In this document: piece by piece, positions 28,629 to 36,458 of the stretch
How the letters are laid out: every line of letters begins with the position of its first letter
Position numbering within the stretch: the first letter of the stretch is position 1
Assembly: GCF_900105585.1 (NCBI RefSeq)
Contig: NZ_FNRT01000002.1
Location: 186,001 to 250,000, forward strand
Length of the DNA: 64,000 bases
From: Nocardioides exalbidus
GTDB lineage: Bacteria; Actinomycetota; Actinomycetes; Propionibacteriales; Nocardioidaceae
Direction of reading: 5' to 3'
The notes under the pieces: generated by a model
Databases searched by the model: none
The model's input: the letters and a program-made list of their open reading frames with translations, nothing else
What the model was told of the DNA's origin: nothing
Position numbers and translations under genes: made by a program

Positions 28629-28637
28629 TGTGGACAA
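28629..28637 (-). other. DnaA-box-like sequence (TTGTCCACA)
   Basis: The 9-mer TTGTCCACA, the preferred DnaA box of high-GC Gram-positives, lies within the perfect palindrome GTTGTGGACAAC orientation-wise read as GTTGTCCACAAC, 77 bases upstream of tadA. A single box can be chance, or a DnaA-regulated promoter. No box cluster, so no origin. Confidence 0.4.
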
Positions 28638-28643
28638 CGCCGG

Positions 28644-31589
28644 TCAGGGCTTCGGCAGGGGTCGCACCTCGGCGATGGTCCAGAAGGCGTCGTGGACGAG
28701 TGGCTCCCCGAGCCAGCCGGAGACGACCTCGCGGTACTCGAAGGTGTGCTGGTAGGCCGAGTGCGTGGCGACGGTCGGGCCGGGATCGCCCGCCACGCGC
28801 GGCGGCACCTCGGCGGTGCGCACGTCGAAGGGCGACGTCCCGTCGGAGAAGACCCGCCAGCCGAGCGGGTCGGAGCGACGATAGAGGTTGCGCCAGCCGT
28901 CGACGCCGAGCAGGTCCCACAGCGTGCCGGTGCCGGGCGGGCCGACGGGCGCGTTGCCGCAGTCGGTGGGCACGTCGGGGTGCGCGTCGGAGAAGGTCGG
29001 GCTGCCGTGCGTCGGGGTGCCGCCCAGCACCGCGGGGCCGAGCACCCGCGGGAAGATCCGGCCGTAGAGCGCGCGCAGCTGGCTGCCGTACGTCACCAGC
29101 TTGACGTGGTCGAGCTCGCGCCGGTCGAGCCGGATGAGGGTCGCCGCCGCGATCAGCGACCCCTGGCTGTGCCCCGACAGGATCACGATGCCGCCGCGCT
29201 CCAGTCCCCACCGCACGCGCGTGGTCAGCTCGGGCACCACGCGCTCGGCGTAGCAGGGGGGGCTCAGCGGGTGGGCCGCGCGCGGCCAGAAGGTCGTGAG
29301 GTCCCACAGGATGCCGACGGCCTTGCGGGTCGCCTCCGAGCGCCGGACGTAGCTGCTCAGCAGCACCAGGCTCGCGCTCAGCCCGAGCACGACGTAGAGC
29401 GACAGGCTCTGCACCAGGTGCGGCAGGTCGCTGCGCCACCCGGGGAAGAGCGTCGCCACCAGGGTGTTGGGCGGGAGCCCGGTCGCCGACAGGCACAGCA
29501 ACAGCAGCACCGACACGACCGTCATCGCGCCGAGGAGCTCGATCAGCCGCTCGGAGCGGTGGGCGTACGCCGCCCGCAGCCGCTTGCGCCGCACGTCGAG
29601 CCGCGACTCCGTCGGCACCCTGTCCTGGACGACGTACGCCTTGATGTCGGCGCCGATGCGACGCTCGAGCCGGGCCGCGCAGGCCAGGGCGATGAGGGCG
29701 GCGAGCAGTGCCCAGAGCACCTGCACCACGGGCGCCCAGACCAGCACCTGCGGCACCACGAGCGGGGTGTTGGGCGGGTGCGCGACCTCGACGCGGATCC
29801 GGCCGTCCGGGGCGATGGCGACGGTCTGGCCCGTGACGGTCACCTCCGCACCGGAGATGAAGCCGGGTGTCTCCGGGTGGCAGGTGGACGGCACCTGCTC
29901 CCCGGCGTCGATCCAGCAGGTGTCGACGAGCCGCATCGTGTCGCCCTCGAGCACCAGCGTCCCGCGTCGTACGACGGTGTCCGGCAGCACCCGGCGCAGC
30001 GGGCCGTCGGCGACCTCGGCCGTGCCGACCTCGACGACCCCGCTGACCACCTGCGGGCCGCCGTCGGTCATCGCGACGACGGCGTCACGGAGCACGGCTT
30101 CCTCGGAGAGCACGACCACGAGGTCGGGGTCGGCGTTCGCCACCTCGTCGGGCGCGGCCGTGTCACCGACCGCCCGCTGGGCCGACGTCAGGTCGGACAC
30201 CGACTGGTCGGAGCCGTTGAGGTAGTCGGCGGTGGCCGTGACGGCAGCGGTGGTGAAGAGCAGCGCGATCCAGCCGGCGGCACCGATCAGCACCGCCGCG
30301 GCGCCCCCGTTCCACGCCTCCTGCGGGTGGTGGCGGCGCTGGCCGAGCTGCCAGAGGAGCATCAACAGGAAGAAGACGAGCGCGAAGGACCCGGTCACCG
30401 CGAGGATCGGGCGCACCTCGGCACCGGTCCGCTCCCCCTCGACGCCGAGGCTCAGCCACGTGGCGAAGGCGGCGGCGGTGACGAAGAGCCCGATGACCAG
30501 CCACGAGCCCGCGCGGCTCAGCCGGCCGGCCGCGAACACCGCGATGTTGACCACCGAGATCGCCACGAAGACGCCGATGAACCAGAGGTTGTGGCCGTAC
30601 CACCCCGCCGAGGAGTCCCACTGCAGGGAGCGCTCCCCCGCCCACGGCGACGCGAGCCACCCGAGCTGCACGACCACCGCCGCGACCGCCAGCCGCAGGA
30701 AGTGGCCGGCCCAGTGGTCCGGCGAGCGCTCGTCGTCCTCGACCCCGCGGTGCTCGAGGTCCTGCGGGTGTGCCCGCGCGAGGGCCCCGAAGGCGACCGC
30801 CAGGATCACGACCGCAGCCGCCGTCCACCACCCGGGGCGGCCGGCGAGGCGGTCGACCTGCGCGCCGACGTAGGCCATCACGGTCGCGATCGCGCCGGCG
30901 AGGTGGATGCGCTGCAGCCGCAGCGTGCGCCGGGTCGAGCTCCAGAAGCGCGGGTCCTGGAGGAGGTGCGACCCGCCGCCGGCCATCTCGCGGCTGTCGG
31001 AGCACGCCTCGTAGCGCGCGAGCGACTGGCGCGACAGGAACCACATCACCCCGATGCCCGCGAGCGGCACGACCGCGGCCACGGCGAGGCGCTGGCTCGG
31101 GGCGAGGAACATCATGAAGTCGAGGACGCCGGGCAGCACGTCGCAGCTCTTGGTGCCACCGCGGTAGCACTGCCACGCGACGAGGTCGACGGCGATGAAG
31201 CAGCCGGTCAGGACGATCATCATGGTCAGCAGCAGCGCCGCCCACCGCACCATCGTGGCGCCCCAGCGGCCCCGGCCGTCGGCGTCGCTCACGTGGAGCC
31301 GCGCCCAGTAGGCGAGGTTGACCAGCGCGAAGGGCAGCAGCCCGAGCCAGAGCACCCGCTGCACCCAGCCGAGCGCGCCCTTGACCGCCGAGGTCAGCGC
31401 GCCCCAGGAGTACGCCTCGACCGCGTGCCCCGGCTGCAGCTCACGTCGCGGGAGCGGGCCGTCGGACCGGAAGACGCCGGTGATGCCGTCGCCCGCGACC
31501 TGCTCGGGGTCCTCGACACCGAGCATGGAGGAGGGCGACGTGCCGTGCACGCCGTGCACACGCAGCTCGAGGGCCGCCCGGATGGCCAT
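28644..31589 (-). CDS. Large polytopic membrane protein with split lipase-like hydrolase motifs
   Basis: A 981-residue protein of unknown function. It opens with LELRVHGVHGTSP (HGxHG at residues 12-16), a sequence like the oxyanion-hole strand of alpha/beta hydrolases. Around ten membrane helices follow, interrupted by a soluble extracytoplasmic domain (about 490-640) and ending near residue 770. The C-terminal 200 residues contain a nucleophile elbow GHSQGS (Ser about 808), LYRRSDPLGW (candidate Asp about 907) and VATHSAYQHT (candidate His about 943). The hydrolase fold thus seems to be built from both ends of the chain, with a membrane module inserted. It stands alone between the Tad operon and a DUF6891 gene. 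Confidence 0.82.
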   Translation of the reverse strand: MAIRAALELRVHGVHGTSPSSMLGVEDPEQVAGDGITGVFRSDGPLPRRELQPGHAVEAYSWGALTSAVKGALGWVQRVLWLGLLPFALVNLAYWARLHVSDADGRGRWGATMVRWAALLLTMMIVLTGCFIAVDLVAWQCYRGGTKSCDVLPGVLDFMMFLAPSQRLAVAAVVPLAGIGVMWFLSRQSLARYEACSDSREMAGGGSHLLQDPRFWSSTRRTLRLQRIHLAGAIATVMAYVGAQVDRLAGRPGWWTAAAVVILAVAFGALARAHPQDLEHRGVEDDERSPDHWAGHFLRLAVAAVVVQLGWLASPWAGERSLQWDSSAGWYGHNLWFIGVFVAISVVNIAVFAAGRLSRAGSWLVIGLFVTAAAFATWLSLGVEGERTGAEVRPILAVTGSFALVFFLLMLLWQLGQRRHHPQEAWNGGAAAVLIGAAGWIALLFTTAAVTATADYLNGSDQSVSDLTSAQRAVGDTAAPDEVANADPDLVVVLSEEAVLRDAVVAMTDGGPQVVSGVVEVGTAEVADGPLRRVLPDTVVRRGTLVLEGDTMRLVDTCWIDAGEQVPSTCHPETPGFISGAEVTVTGQTVAIAPDGRIRVEVAHPPNTPLVVPQVLVWAPVVQVLWALLAALIALACAARLERRIGADIKAYVVQDRVPTESRLDVRRKRLRAAYAHRSERLIELLGAMTVVSVLLLLCLSATGLPPNTLVATLFPGWRSDLPHLVQSLSLYVVLGLSASLVLLSSYVRRSEATRKAVGILWDLTTFWPRAAHPLSPPCYAERVVPELTTRVRWGLERGGIVILSGHSQGSLIAAATLIRLDRRELDHVKLVTYGSQLRALYGRIFPRVLGPAVLGGTPTHGSPTFSDAHPDVPTDCGNAPVGPPGTGTLWDLLGVDGWRNLYRRSDPLGWRVFSDGTSPFDVRTAEVPPRVAGDPGPTVATHSAYQHTFEYREVVSGWLGEPLVHDAFWTIAEVRPLPKP

Positions 31590-31652
31590 CCGAGCATCGT
31601 CTGCCCTGGCGGAGTCGACGGTAAAGGACGGCGCCCGAGTGGTCTGGCCCGG

Positions 31653-32369
31653 TCAGCGGGGCAGCGGCTTGCGCCAGTCGCGGATCGCGACCTCGACCCG
31701 CTGGCCGGTGTCGCCGGCCCAGGTGACCTCGAGGCCCCGGGCGCGCAGGGCGTCGGCGACCCGGTGGCCGACCGCGGCGTCGCTCGCGGCGATCACCTCG
31801 CCGCGCGCCGACTCGTCGCCCTCGCGCCAGCGGGCCAGGAGCGACTCGTCGACGTCGGGGGCGGGGCAGAACGTGCTGTAGCTGAGGTAGAGGGTGGCCT
31901 CGTCGTCGGCCAGCCGCTCGGCGTCCTGCTCGTGGAAGAAGGTGTAGCCCCACTCGCGGAAGGCGTAGTCGCCGTCGGGCACGTCGGCGAGCGGGGTGCG
32001 CTCGTCGTCGATCTCGGCCGTGCCGCACGTCTGGCAGCAGGTGAAGCTCATCCGGCCGACGACGCCCTGCTCGGCGAGGTCGGCGAACGCCGCCTCGACC
32101 CTGGCGAAGTCGCCCGGGCCGGTCCAGGTGTCCTCGTCGGCCCGGCGCTGGTCCCAGATCTCGCCGACGACGCGCTCGACGCGCGGGTCGCCCTCGATCT
32201 CGAGGTAGTCGCCGACCGCGGCCACGACGTCGTCGCGCGCCATGAAGCCCGGCAGCACGCGCTCGCGCGCCGCCTCGCGGACGTCGTCGTCGCTGACGTC
32301 GGACGACGCCGAGACGACAGGAGCAGCGGGGGTCGAGGGCGCGCGCCGGAAGCGGTCCAGGAACCCCAC
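31653..32369 (-). CDS. DUF6891 family protein
   Basis: A 238-residue soluble protein of unknown function. The first 30 residues (GFLDRFRRAPSTPAAPVVSA) look like a flexible leader; then comes a helical part and the family core with FTCCQTCGTAEIDDE, a cysteine-rich motif (CCxxC) that might bind metal, followed by YTFFHEQDAERLADD and YLSYSTF. I recognise this as the DUF6891 pattern. The GTG start lies 3 bases after the response-regulator stop, so the two are co-transcribed and may share a pathway. Confidence 0.78.
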   Translation of the reverse strand: MGFLDRFRRAPSTPAAPVVSASSDVSDDDVREAARERVLPGFMARDDVVAAVGDYLEIEGDPRVERVVGEIWDQRRADEDTWTGPGDFARVEAAFADLAEQGVVGRMSFTCCQTCGTAEIDDERTPLADVPDGDYAFREWGYTFFHEQDAERLADDEATLYLSYSTFCPAPDVDESLLARWREGDESARGEVIAASDAAVGHRVADALRARGLEVTWAGDTGQRVEVAIRDWRKPLPR

Positions 32370-32372
32370 GTG

Positions 32373-33062
32373 TCAGGAGCCGGTCTCGAGCCGGAAGCCG
32401 ACGCCCCGGATCGCGACCACGCGCTCGCCTGCCTCGGCGGCCTCGAGCTTGCTGCGCAGGCGCCCGATCGTGACGTCGAGCGTCTTCGTCGAGCCGTACC
32501 AGTTCTGGTCCCAGACCTGGTTCATCAGCGTCTCGCGCGGCACGACCTTGTCGTGGTTGGACGCGAGCACCGCGAGGACGTCGAACTCCTTCGCGGTCAG
32601 CGCGATCTCCCGCTCGCCCAGGTGGACGCGGCGCGACGCCGCGTCGATCTTGAGGCCCGAGGAGGTCGTCACGGTGGTGTCGTCGGCCGGGATCAGGGCG
32701 CTGCGCCGCAGCAGTGCGCGCACGCGCGCGAGGAGCTCGGCGAGACCGAACGGCTTCGCGAGGTAGTCGTCGGCGCCGACGTCGAGGCCGACGACGCGGT
32801 CGAGCTCACCGGCGCGGGCGGTCACCATGATGATTCCGCCCAGATATCCATCAGATCGCATCTGGCGACAGACGTCGATCCCGTCCATGTCGGGAAGGCC
32901 CAGGTCGAGGATGACGACTGCCGGCCCTTCGTCGATCACGAAGCTCACCGCTTCTGCTCCACCCGAGACTCGACTGACTTCGTAGCCCTCACGTTCCAGG
33001 GTGCGCATCAGCGGGAGGGCGATGTCTTCCTCGTCCTCAACCACCAGTACGTCGTGCGCCAT
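32373..33062 (-). CDS. OmpR/PhoB-family response regulator (orphan)
   Basis: A 229-residue two-component regulator. The receiver domain has the acidic pair D10/E11, the phosphorylation site D53 (ILDLGLPDMDG), T81 and K103 (LAKPFGLAEL). A winged-helix domain of OmpR type (about 135-226) includes LTAKEFDVLAVLASNHDKVV and TLDVTIGRLRSKLEAAEAGE. The ATG at 33062 was chosen because the receiver fold begins right after it; a longer reading adds no homology. No histidine kinase lies next to it. The neighbours are a tiny membrane peptide upstream and a DUF6891 gene downstream. Confidence 0.94.
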   Translation of the reverse strand: MAHDVLVVEDEEDIALPLMRTLEREGYEVSRVSGGAEAVSFVIDEGPAVVILDLGLPDMDGIDVCRQMRSDGYLGGIIMVTARAGELDRVVGLDVGADDYLAKPFGLAELLARVRALLRRSALIPADDTTVTTSSGLKIDAASRRVHLGEREIALTAKEFDVLAVLASNHDKVVPRETLMNQVWDQNWYGSTKTLDVTIGRLRSKLEAAEAGERVVAIRGVGFRLETGS

Positions 33063-33084
33063 GCCGTTGAGCATAGAGGGCGGG

Positions 33085-33231
33085 TCAGCGGTTGGTGGCG
33101 TGAATCCCCGAGTCGCCCAGCGGGGTGATGCTCGTCTGGGCCGGCGAGGCGGGGGTGTCCTCGCCGGGCCCGAGAACGACGCCGCCGGCAGCAAGGATCA
33201 CCGCGATGGGGATCAGCAGGATGCGGGACAT
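33085..33231 (-). CDS. Possible 48-residue exported or membrane peptide
   Basis: An ATG-initiated frame of 48 residues starting MSRILLIPIAVILAAGGVVL, with one hydrophobic segment and a short polar tail (SPAQTSITPLGDSGIHATNR). It lies 22 bases upstream of the response-regulator ATG on the same strand. There is no clear Shine-Dalgarno sequence. Signal-like composition and position suggest a real gene, but it is short and unrecognised. Confidence 0.45.
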   Translation of the reverse strand: MSRILLIPIAVILAAGGVVLGPGEDTPASPAQTSITPLGDSGIHATNR

Positions 33232-33422
33232 GGGTAAAGAGTGCGTTTTCCAGATCCACGAGAGACCCTCAAAGCGGTCACGCAGGGCAAAAGATTCGAA
33301 GAATCCGGGCACCTTCGGACACGACCGGGCAGTCCACGGTGCCTTCGAAAATCCTTGACAATCGCTGTCCAGCATTCGGGCGTGTCCGGGCACGATCGGG
33401 CAGGCGGACCACACCAGGCGCG
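33232..33422. other. 191-base intergenic region, likely promoter of the response-regulator operon
   Basis: The longest unassigned stretch in this part of the window, unusually AT-rich for the surroundings. It contains two similar 15-16-base direct repeats (GGACACGACCGGGCAG near 33316 and GGGCACGATCGGGCAG near 33384) and the pair GGGCACC/GGTGCC near 33308-33342. I see no gene here. The repeats may be regulator sites or part of a terminator for the LigD-polymerase gene is excluded by direction, since that gene ends at 33423 and reads toward this region. Confidence 0.4.
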
Positions 33423-34337
33423 TCAGGCCCCGAACACGTCGCCGAGCTCGGCGACCCGTTCCAGCACCTGGTCGAAGGTGAACTGGTCGAGCGCGAGGTC
33501 GTCCTCCGCGCCCTCCTCGACCTCCTCCCACGTGAGCGGGGTGGCGGCGGTCGGCTTGTCGCGCCCGCGCAGGGAGTACGGCGAGACGGTGGTCTTGGAC
33601 CCGGAGTTCTGCGACCAGTCGAGGAAGACCTTCCCCGGGCGCTTCGCCTTGGTCATGGTCGCGGTGACGAGGTCGGGGTGCTCCTTCTGCAGCTCCTCGG
33701 CGACCTCCTTCGCCAGTGCGGTCGTGCCGTCGCTGTCGAGCGACTTCCGCCCGGTGTCGGGCAGCGCGGCGTAGAGGTGGAGGCCCTTGCTGCCGCTCGT
33801 GACCGGAGTGCACCCCAGGTCGCGCTCGGCCAGCGCATCGCGGACCATCAGCGCGACCTGCGCGCACTCGTGCAACCCGGCAGGCTCGCCCGGGTCGAGG
33901 TCGATGACGAGGCGGTTGGGCTTGCGCGGTCTCCCCCTCGCGTCGACCGTCCACTGGTGGACGTGCAGCTCGAGCGCGGCGAGGTTGGCCATCCAGGTCA
34001 GCGTGGCGAGGTCGTCGCAGATCGGGAAGCGGAGCGTGCCGTCGCCCTTGCCGGTGCGCGAGCCGGTCGTGGAGACGGTGGCCGTACGCACCCACGACGG
34101 CGTGCCGGCGGGAGCGTTCTTCTCGAAGAAGCTCGACCCCTCGACCCCGTGGGGCCAGCGGATGCGGGTGACGGCGCGGTCCTCCAGGTGCGGCAGCAGC
34201 ACCGGCGAGACCTGGGCGTAGTAGTTGAGCACCTCGCCCTTCGTGGTGCCGGTGCGCGGGTAGAGCACCTTGTCGAGGTTGCTGATCGTCAGCGTGCGGC
34301 CCTCGACGTCGACGTGGACCTCGTTGGTCGGGCTCAT
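33423..34337 (-). CDS. LigD-type DNA polymerase/primase (NHEJ polymerase domain)
   Basis: A 304-residue archaeo-eukaryotic primase-type polymerase that fills gaps and adds nucleotides during non-homologous end joining. The catalytic metal site starts with D146 and D148 in LVIDLDPGE; the SGSKGLHLY motif and LDWSQNSGSKTTVSPYSLRG follow as in LigD polymerase domains. The start of the domain, LTISNLDKVLYPRTGTTKGE, is also typical. Its ATG overlaps the ligase stop by 4 bases (ATGA). Unlike one-chain LigD, polymerase and ligase are separate genes here, and no phosphoesterase domain is present. Confidence 0.93.
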   Translation of the reverse strand: MSPTNEVHVDVEGRTLTISNLDKVLYPRTGTTKGEVLNYYAQVSPVLLPHLEDRAVTRIRWPHGVEGSSFFEKNAPAGTPSWVRTATVSTTGSRTGKGDGTLRFPICDDLATLTWMANLAALELHVHQWTVDARGRPRKPNRLVIDLDPGEPAGLHECAQVALMVRDALAERDLGCTPVTSGSKGLHLYAALPDTGRKSLDSDGTTALAKEVAEELQKEHPDLVTATMTKAKRPGKVFLDWSQNSGSKTTVSPYSLRGRDKPTAATPLTWEEVEEGAEDDLALDQFTFDQVLERVAELGDVFGA

Positions 34338-35269
34338 GCGAGGTCCTCCGGGGAGAGGTCGTCCCGGACGCCCTGGAAGGACGGCTGGCGGAGCCGCTCG
34401 TAGCCCAGCCCGTGGGTGTCGATGTCGACCACGACGCGCGGCTCGACCCAGAAGGTGCCGTCGGCGTCGACACGCGGGACCTCGTCGGCGAAGGGGTTCG
34501 TGTCGCTGCTCAGCGGGGCGAGGAGGCTTGCGAGCCGGGTGGCCGTCGCGCCGGCGATGCCGCTGCCGACACGTCCGCGGTAGAGCAGGCCGTCGGGGGT
34601 CTGCTCGCCGACGAGCAGCGCGGCCAGCCGGTGCGTCGTACCGACCTGGGGGCGCCAGCCGCCCACGACGAACGAGCCGCGGTGGCGGTGGGCGAGCTTG
34701 CGCCAGTCCTCGCTGCGCTGGTCGAAGCGGTAGCGCGAGGTCCGGCGCTTGCTGACCACCCCCTCGAGCCCCTGGGCGAGGGTGGCGTCGAACAGCATGT
34801 CGCCGTCGTCGTAGGCCGGTGGCACCTGCCAGGTCGACTCGGCGAGCGGGAGCTCCTCCAGCAGGGCGCGACGCTCCTCGAGCGGGCGGCCGGTGAGGTC
34901 CTCGCCGTCGAGGCGCAGCAGGTCGAAGACCATCAGCGTGGCCGGGACCGTCTTCACCAGGCGCGCGACCTCCGTGGTGTTGCGCAGGTGCATGCGGTGC
35001 TGCAGGACTCGGAAGTCGGGGACGCCGCGCTCGTTGAGGGCGATGACCTCGCCGTCGACCATCAGGTCGCGCGTCCCCAGCGGCGGGGCGCTCAGCTCGG
35101 GCCACGCGGCGGTGACGTTGTTGTTGTTGCGGCTCGTCATCCGCGCCACGCCGTCGCGGACGTCGACCAGCACGCGCACGCCGTCCCACTTGACCTCGTG
35201 CAGCCACTGCGCGCCGGTCGGCACGCGGTCGGTCTTGCTGGCGAGCATCGGGCGCACAGCTGCAGTCAA
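34334..35269 (-). CDS. ATP-dependent DNA ligase (LigD ligase domain type)
   Basis: A 311-residue ATP-dependent ligase that seals broken ends held by Ku. The adenylation lysine is K27 in EVKWDGVRVLVD (KxDG motif); SRNNNNVT, VDGEVIALNERGVPDF and EGVVSKRRTSRYR are the further nucleotidyltransferase motifs. The OB-fold domain follows from about residue 200. The TTG start at 35267-35269 is preceded by GAGGA at 5 bases, so I keep it; GTG at 35257 or ATG at 35248 are alternatives. It diverges from ku with 53 bases between. Confidence 0.92.
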   Translation of the reverse strand: MTAAVRPMLASKTDRVPTGAQWLHEVKWDGVRVLVDVRDGVARMTSRNNNNVTAAWPELSAPPLGTRDLMVDGEVIALNERGVPDFRVLQHRMHLRNTTEVARLVKTVPATLMVFDLLRLDGEDLTGRPLEERRALLEELPLAESTWQVPPAYDDGDMLFDATLAQGLEGVVSKRRTSRYRFDQRSEDWRKLAHRHRGSFVVGGWRPQVGTTHRLAALLVGEQTPDGLLYRGRVGSGIAGATATRLASLLAPLSSDTNPFADEVPRVDADGTFWVEPRVVVDIDTHGLGYERLRQPSFQGVRDDLSPEDLA

Positions 35270-35322
35270 TCAGGTCCTCGTCGCCGGTCCCCTGTGTCGG
35301 CGCGGAGGGATATCGTCGTCGC

Positions 35323-36276
35323 ATGCGAGCGATCTGGAAGGGCGCGGTCTCCTTCGGCCTGGTCAGCGTGCCGGTGAAGCTGTATGCCGCCACCGAGAGC
35401 CACGACGTGTCCTTCCGGCAGGTCCACGCCAAGGACGGCGGCCGGATCAAGTACCAGCGCGTCTGCTCCCTCGACGGCGAGGAGGTGGCCTACGCCGACA
35501 TCGCGAAGGGCTACGAGACCGAGGACGGCGAGATGGTCATCCTCACCGACGACGACATGGCCGAGCTGCCGTCGACGTCGTCGCGCGAGATCGCCGTGGA
35601 GAAGTTCGTGCCGCGCGAGCAGATCGACCCGCTGCTCTTCGAGAAGTCCTACTACCTCGAGCCCGAGGGCCAGGGCGCCAAGCCCTACGCCCTGCTGCGC
35701 CAGGCCCTCAAGGACGCCGACCGGATGGCGGTCGTGACGGTGGCGTTGCGCCAGCGGACGACGATCGCGGTGCTGCGCGTGCGCGAGACCGAGGCCGGCG
35801 AGGTCATCGTGCTCCAGACCATGATGTGGCCCGACGAGGTGCGCGTCCCCGACTTCAAGGTCGAGGTCGACGACGCCAAGCCGCAGGAGGTCAAGATGGC
35901 CCACATGCTCGTCGAGACGCTGGCCGGCGACTTCGACGCCTCCGAGTTCGAGGACGACTACGCCGGCGCCGTCGAGGCGCTCGTGAAGTCCAAGATCGAC
36001 GGTGGCGAGATCAAGCGCACCGAGACCTCGACCAAGACCTCCGGCGAGGTCGTCGACCTGCTCGCCGCCCTCCAGAAGTCCGTCGCTGCGGCGAAGACCG
36101 CGCGTGGCGAGGAGTCGGACGACTCCGACGCGCCCGCGGCCAAGAAGTCGGCGGCCAAGAAGTCCCCGGCGAAGAAGACGGCCGCCAAGAAGACCGCCGC
36201 CAAGAAGACCGCCGCCAAGAAGTCGGCCGCGAAGAAGTCGACCTCCAAGAAGGCCGCGGCGAAGAAGGCCAGCTGA
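35323..36276 (+). CDS. ku: Non-homologous end-joining protein Ku
   Basis: Dimeric ring protein that binds double-strand ends and recruits the ligase and polymerase encoded divergently next to it. The 317-residue chain has the bacterial Ku core: MRAIWKGAVSFGLVSVPVKL at the start, YQRVCSLDGEEV, KSYYLEPEGQGAKPYALLRQ and AHMLVETLAGDFDASEF. From about residue 271 to the end is a lysine-rich tail of AAKK-type repeats, longer than the minimal tail and like those that modulate DNA binding in some actinobacterial Ku proteins. Confidence 0.97.
   Translation: MRAIWKGAVSFGLVSVPVKLYAATESHDVSFRQVHAKDGGRIKYQRVCSLDGEEVAYADIAKGYETEDGEMVILTDDDMAELPSTSSREIAVEKFVPREQIDPLLFEKSYYLEPEGQGAKPYALLRQALKDADRMAVVTVALRQRTTIAVLRVRETEAGEVIVLQTMMWPDEVRVPDFKVEVDDAKPQEVKMAHMLVETLAGDFDASEFEDDYAGAVEALVKSKIDGGEIKRTETSTKTSGEVVDLLAALQKSVAAAKTARGEESDDSDAPAAKKSAAKKSPAKKTAAKKTAAKKTAAKKSAAKKSTSKKAAAKKAS
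36136..36273 (+). repeat. AAKK-type coding repeat in the Ku C-terminal tail
   Basis: About nine 15-base units of the form GCCGCCAAGAAGACC encode A-A-K-K-(T/S). Three units at 36181-36225 are nearly identical; flanking ones are diverged. Such a repeat can expand or contract, changing the length of the DNA-binding tail between strains. Confidence 0.85.
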
Positions 36277-36315
36277 GCCTGCCGCCGGCGCGCGGTCGTC
36301 GTACTCCTGCTGCGG

Positions 36316-36447
36316 GCGGTGAGTGAGCCACATTCCGAGAGCGCCGGATGTGGCTGTGACACCGCCTCGTCCGGGCCGCGCAACGACACGCCGCCCAGCG
36401 GTGCGTGACCCACATTCCCGACTCGTGGAATGTGGCTCACTCACCGC
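36316..36447. terminator. Long nested inverted repeat between convergent ku and carboxyltransferase genes
   Basis: Perfect 21-base arms at 36316-36336 and 36427-36447, 90 bases apart. Each arm also folds locally: CCACATTCC (36410-36418) pairs with GGAATGTGG (36427-36435), and AGCCACAT (36326-36333) with ATGTGGCT (36348-36355). Either two short hairpins or one long stem can form. It fills most of the 182-base space between convergent stops and has no T-run. Probably a two-way terminator. Confidence 0.7.
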
Positions 36448-36458
36448 TCCACACCGGA

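Noticed and set aside
28620..28640. Replication origin near the DnaA box
   Set aside because: Only a single box, with no AT-rich unwinding region, box cluster, dnaA or dnaN.
28692..33128. Plus-strand open frame of 1478 codons over the 981-residue protein, DUF6891 and response-regulator genes
   Set aside because: It crosses three well-supported minus-strand genes, has no recognisable domain and is explained by third-position GC bias.
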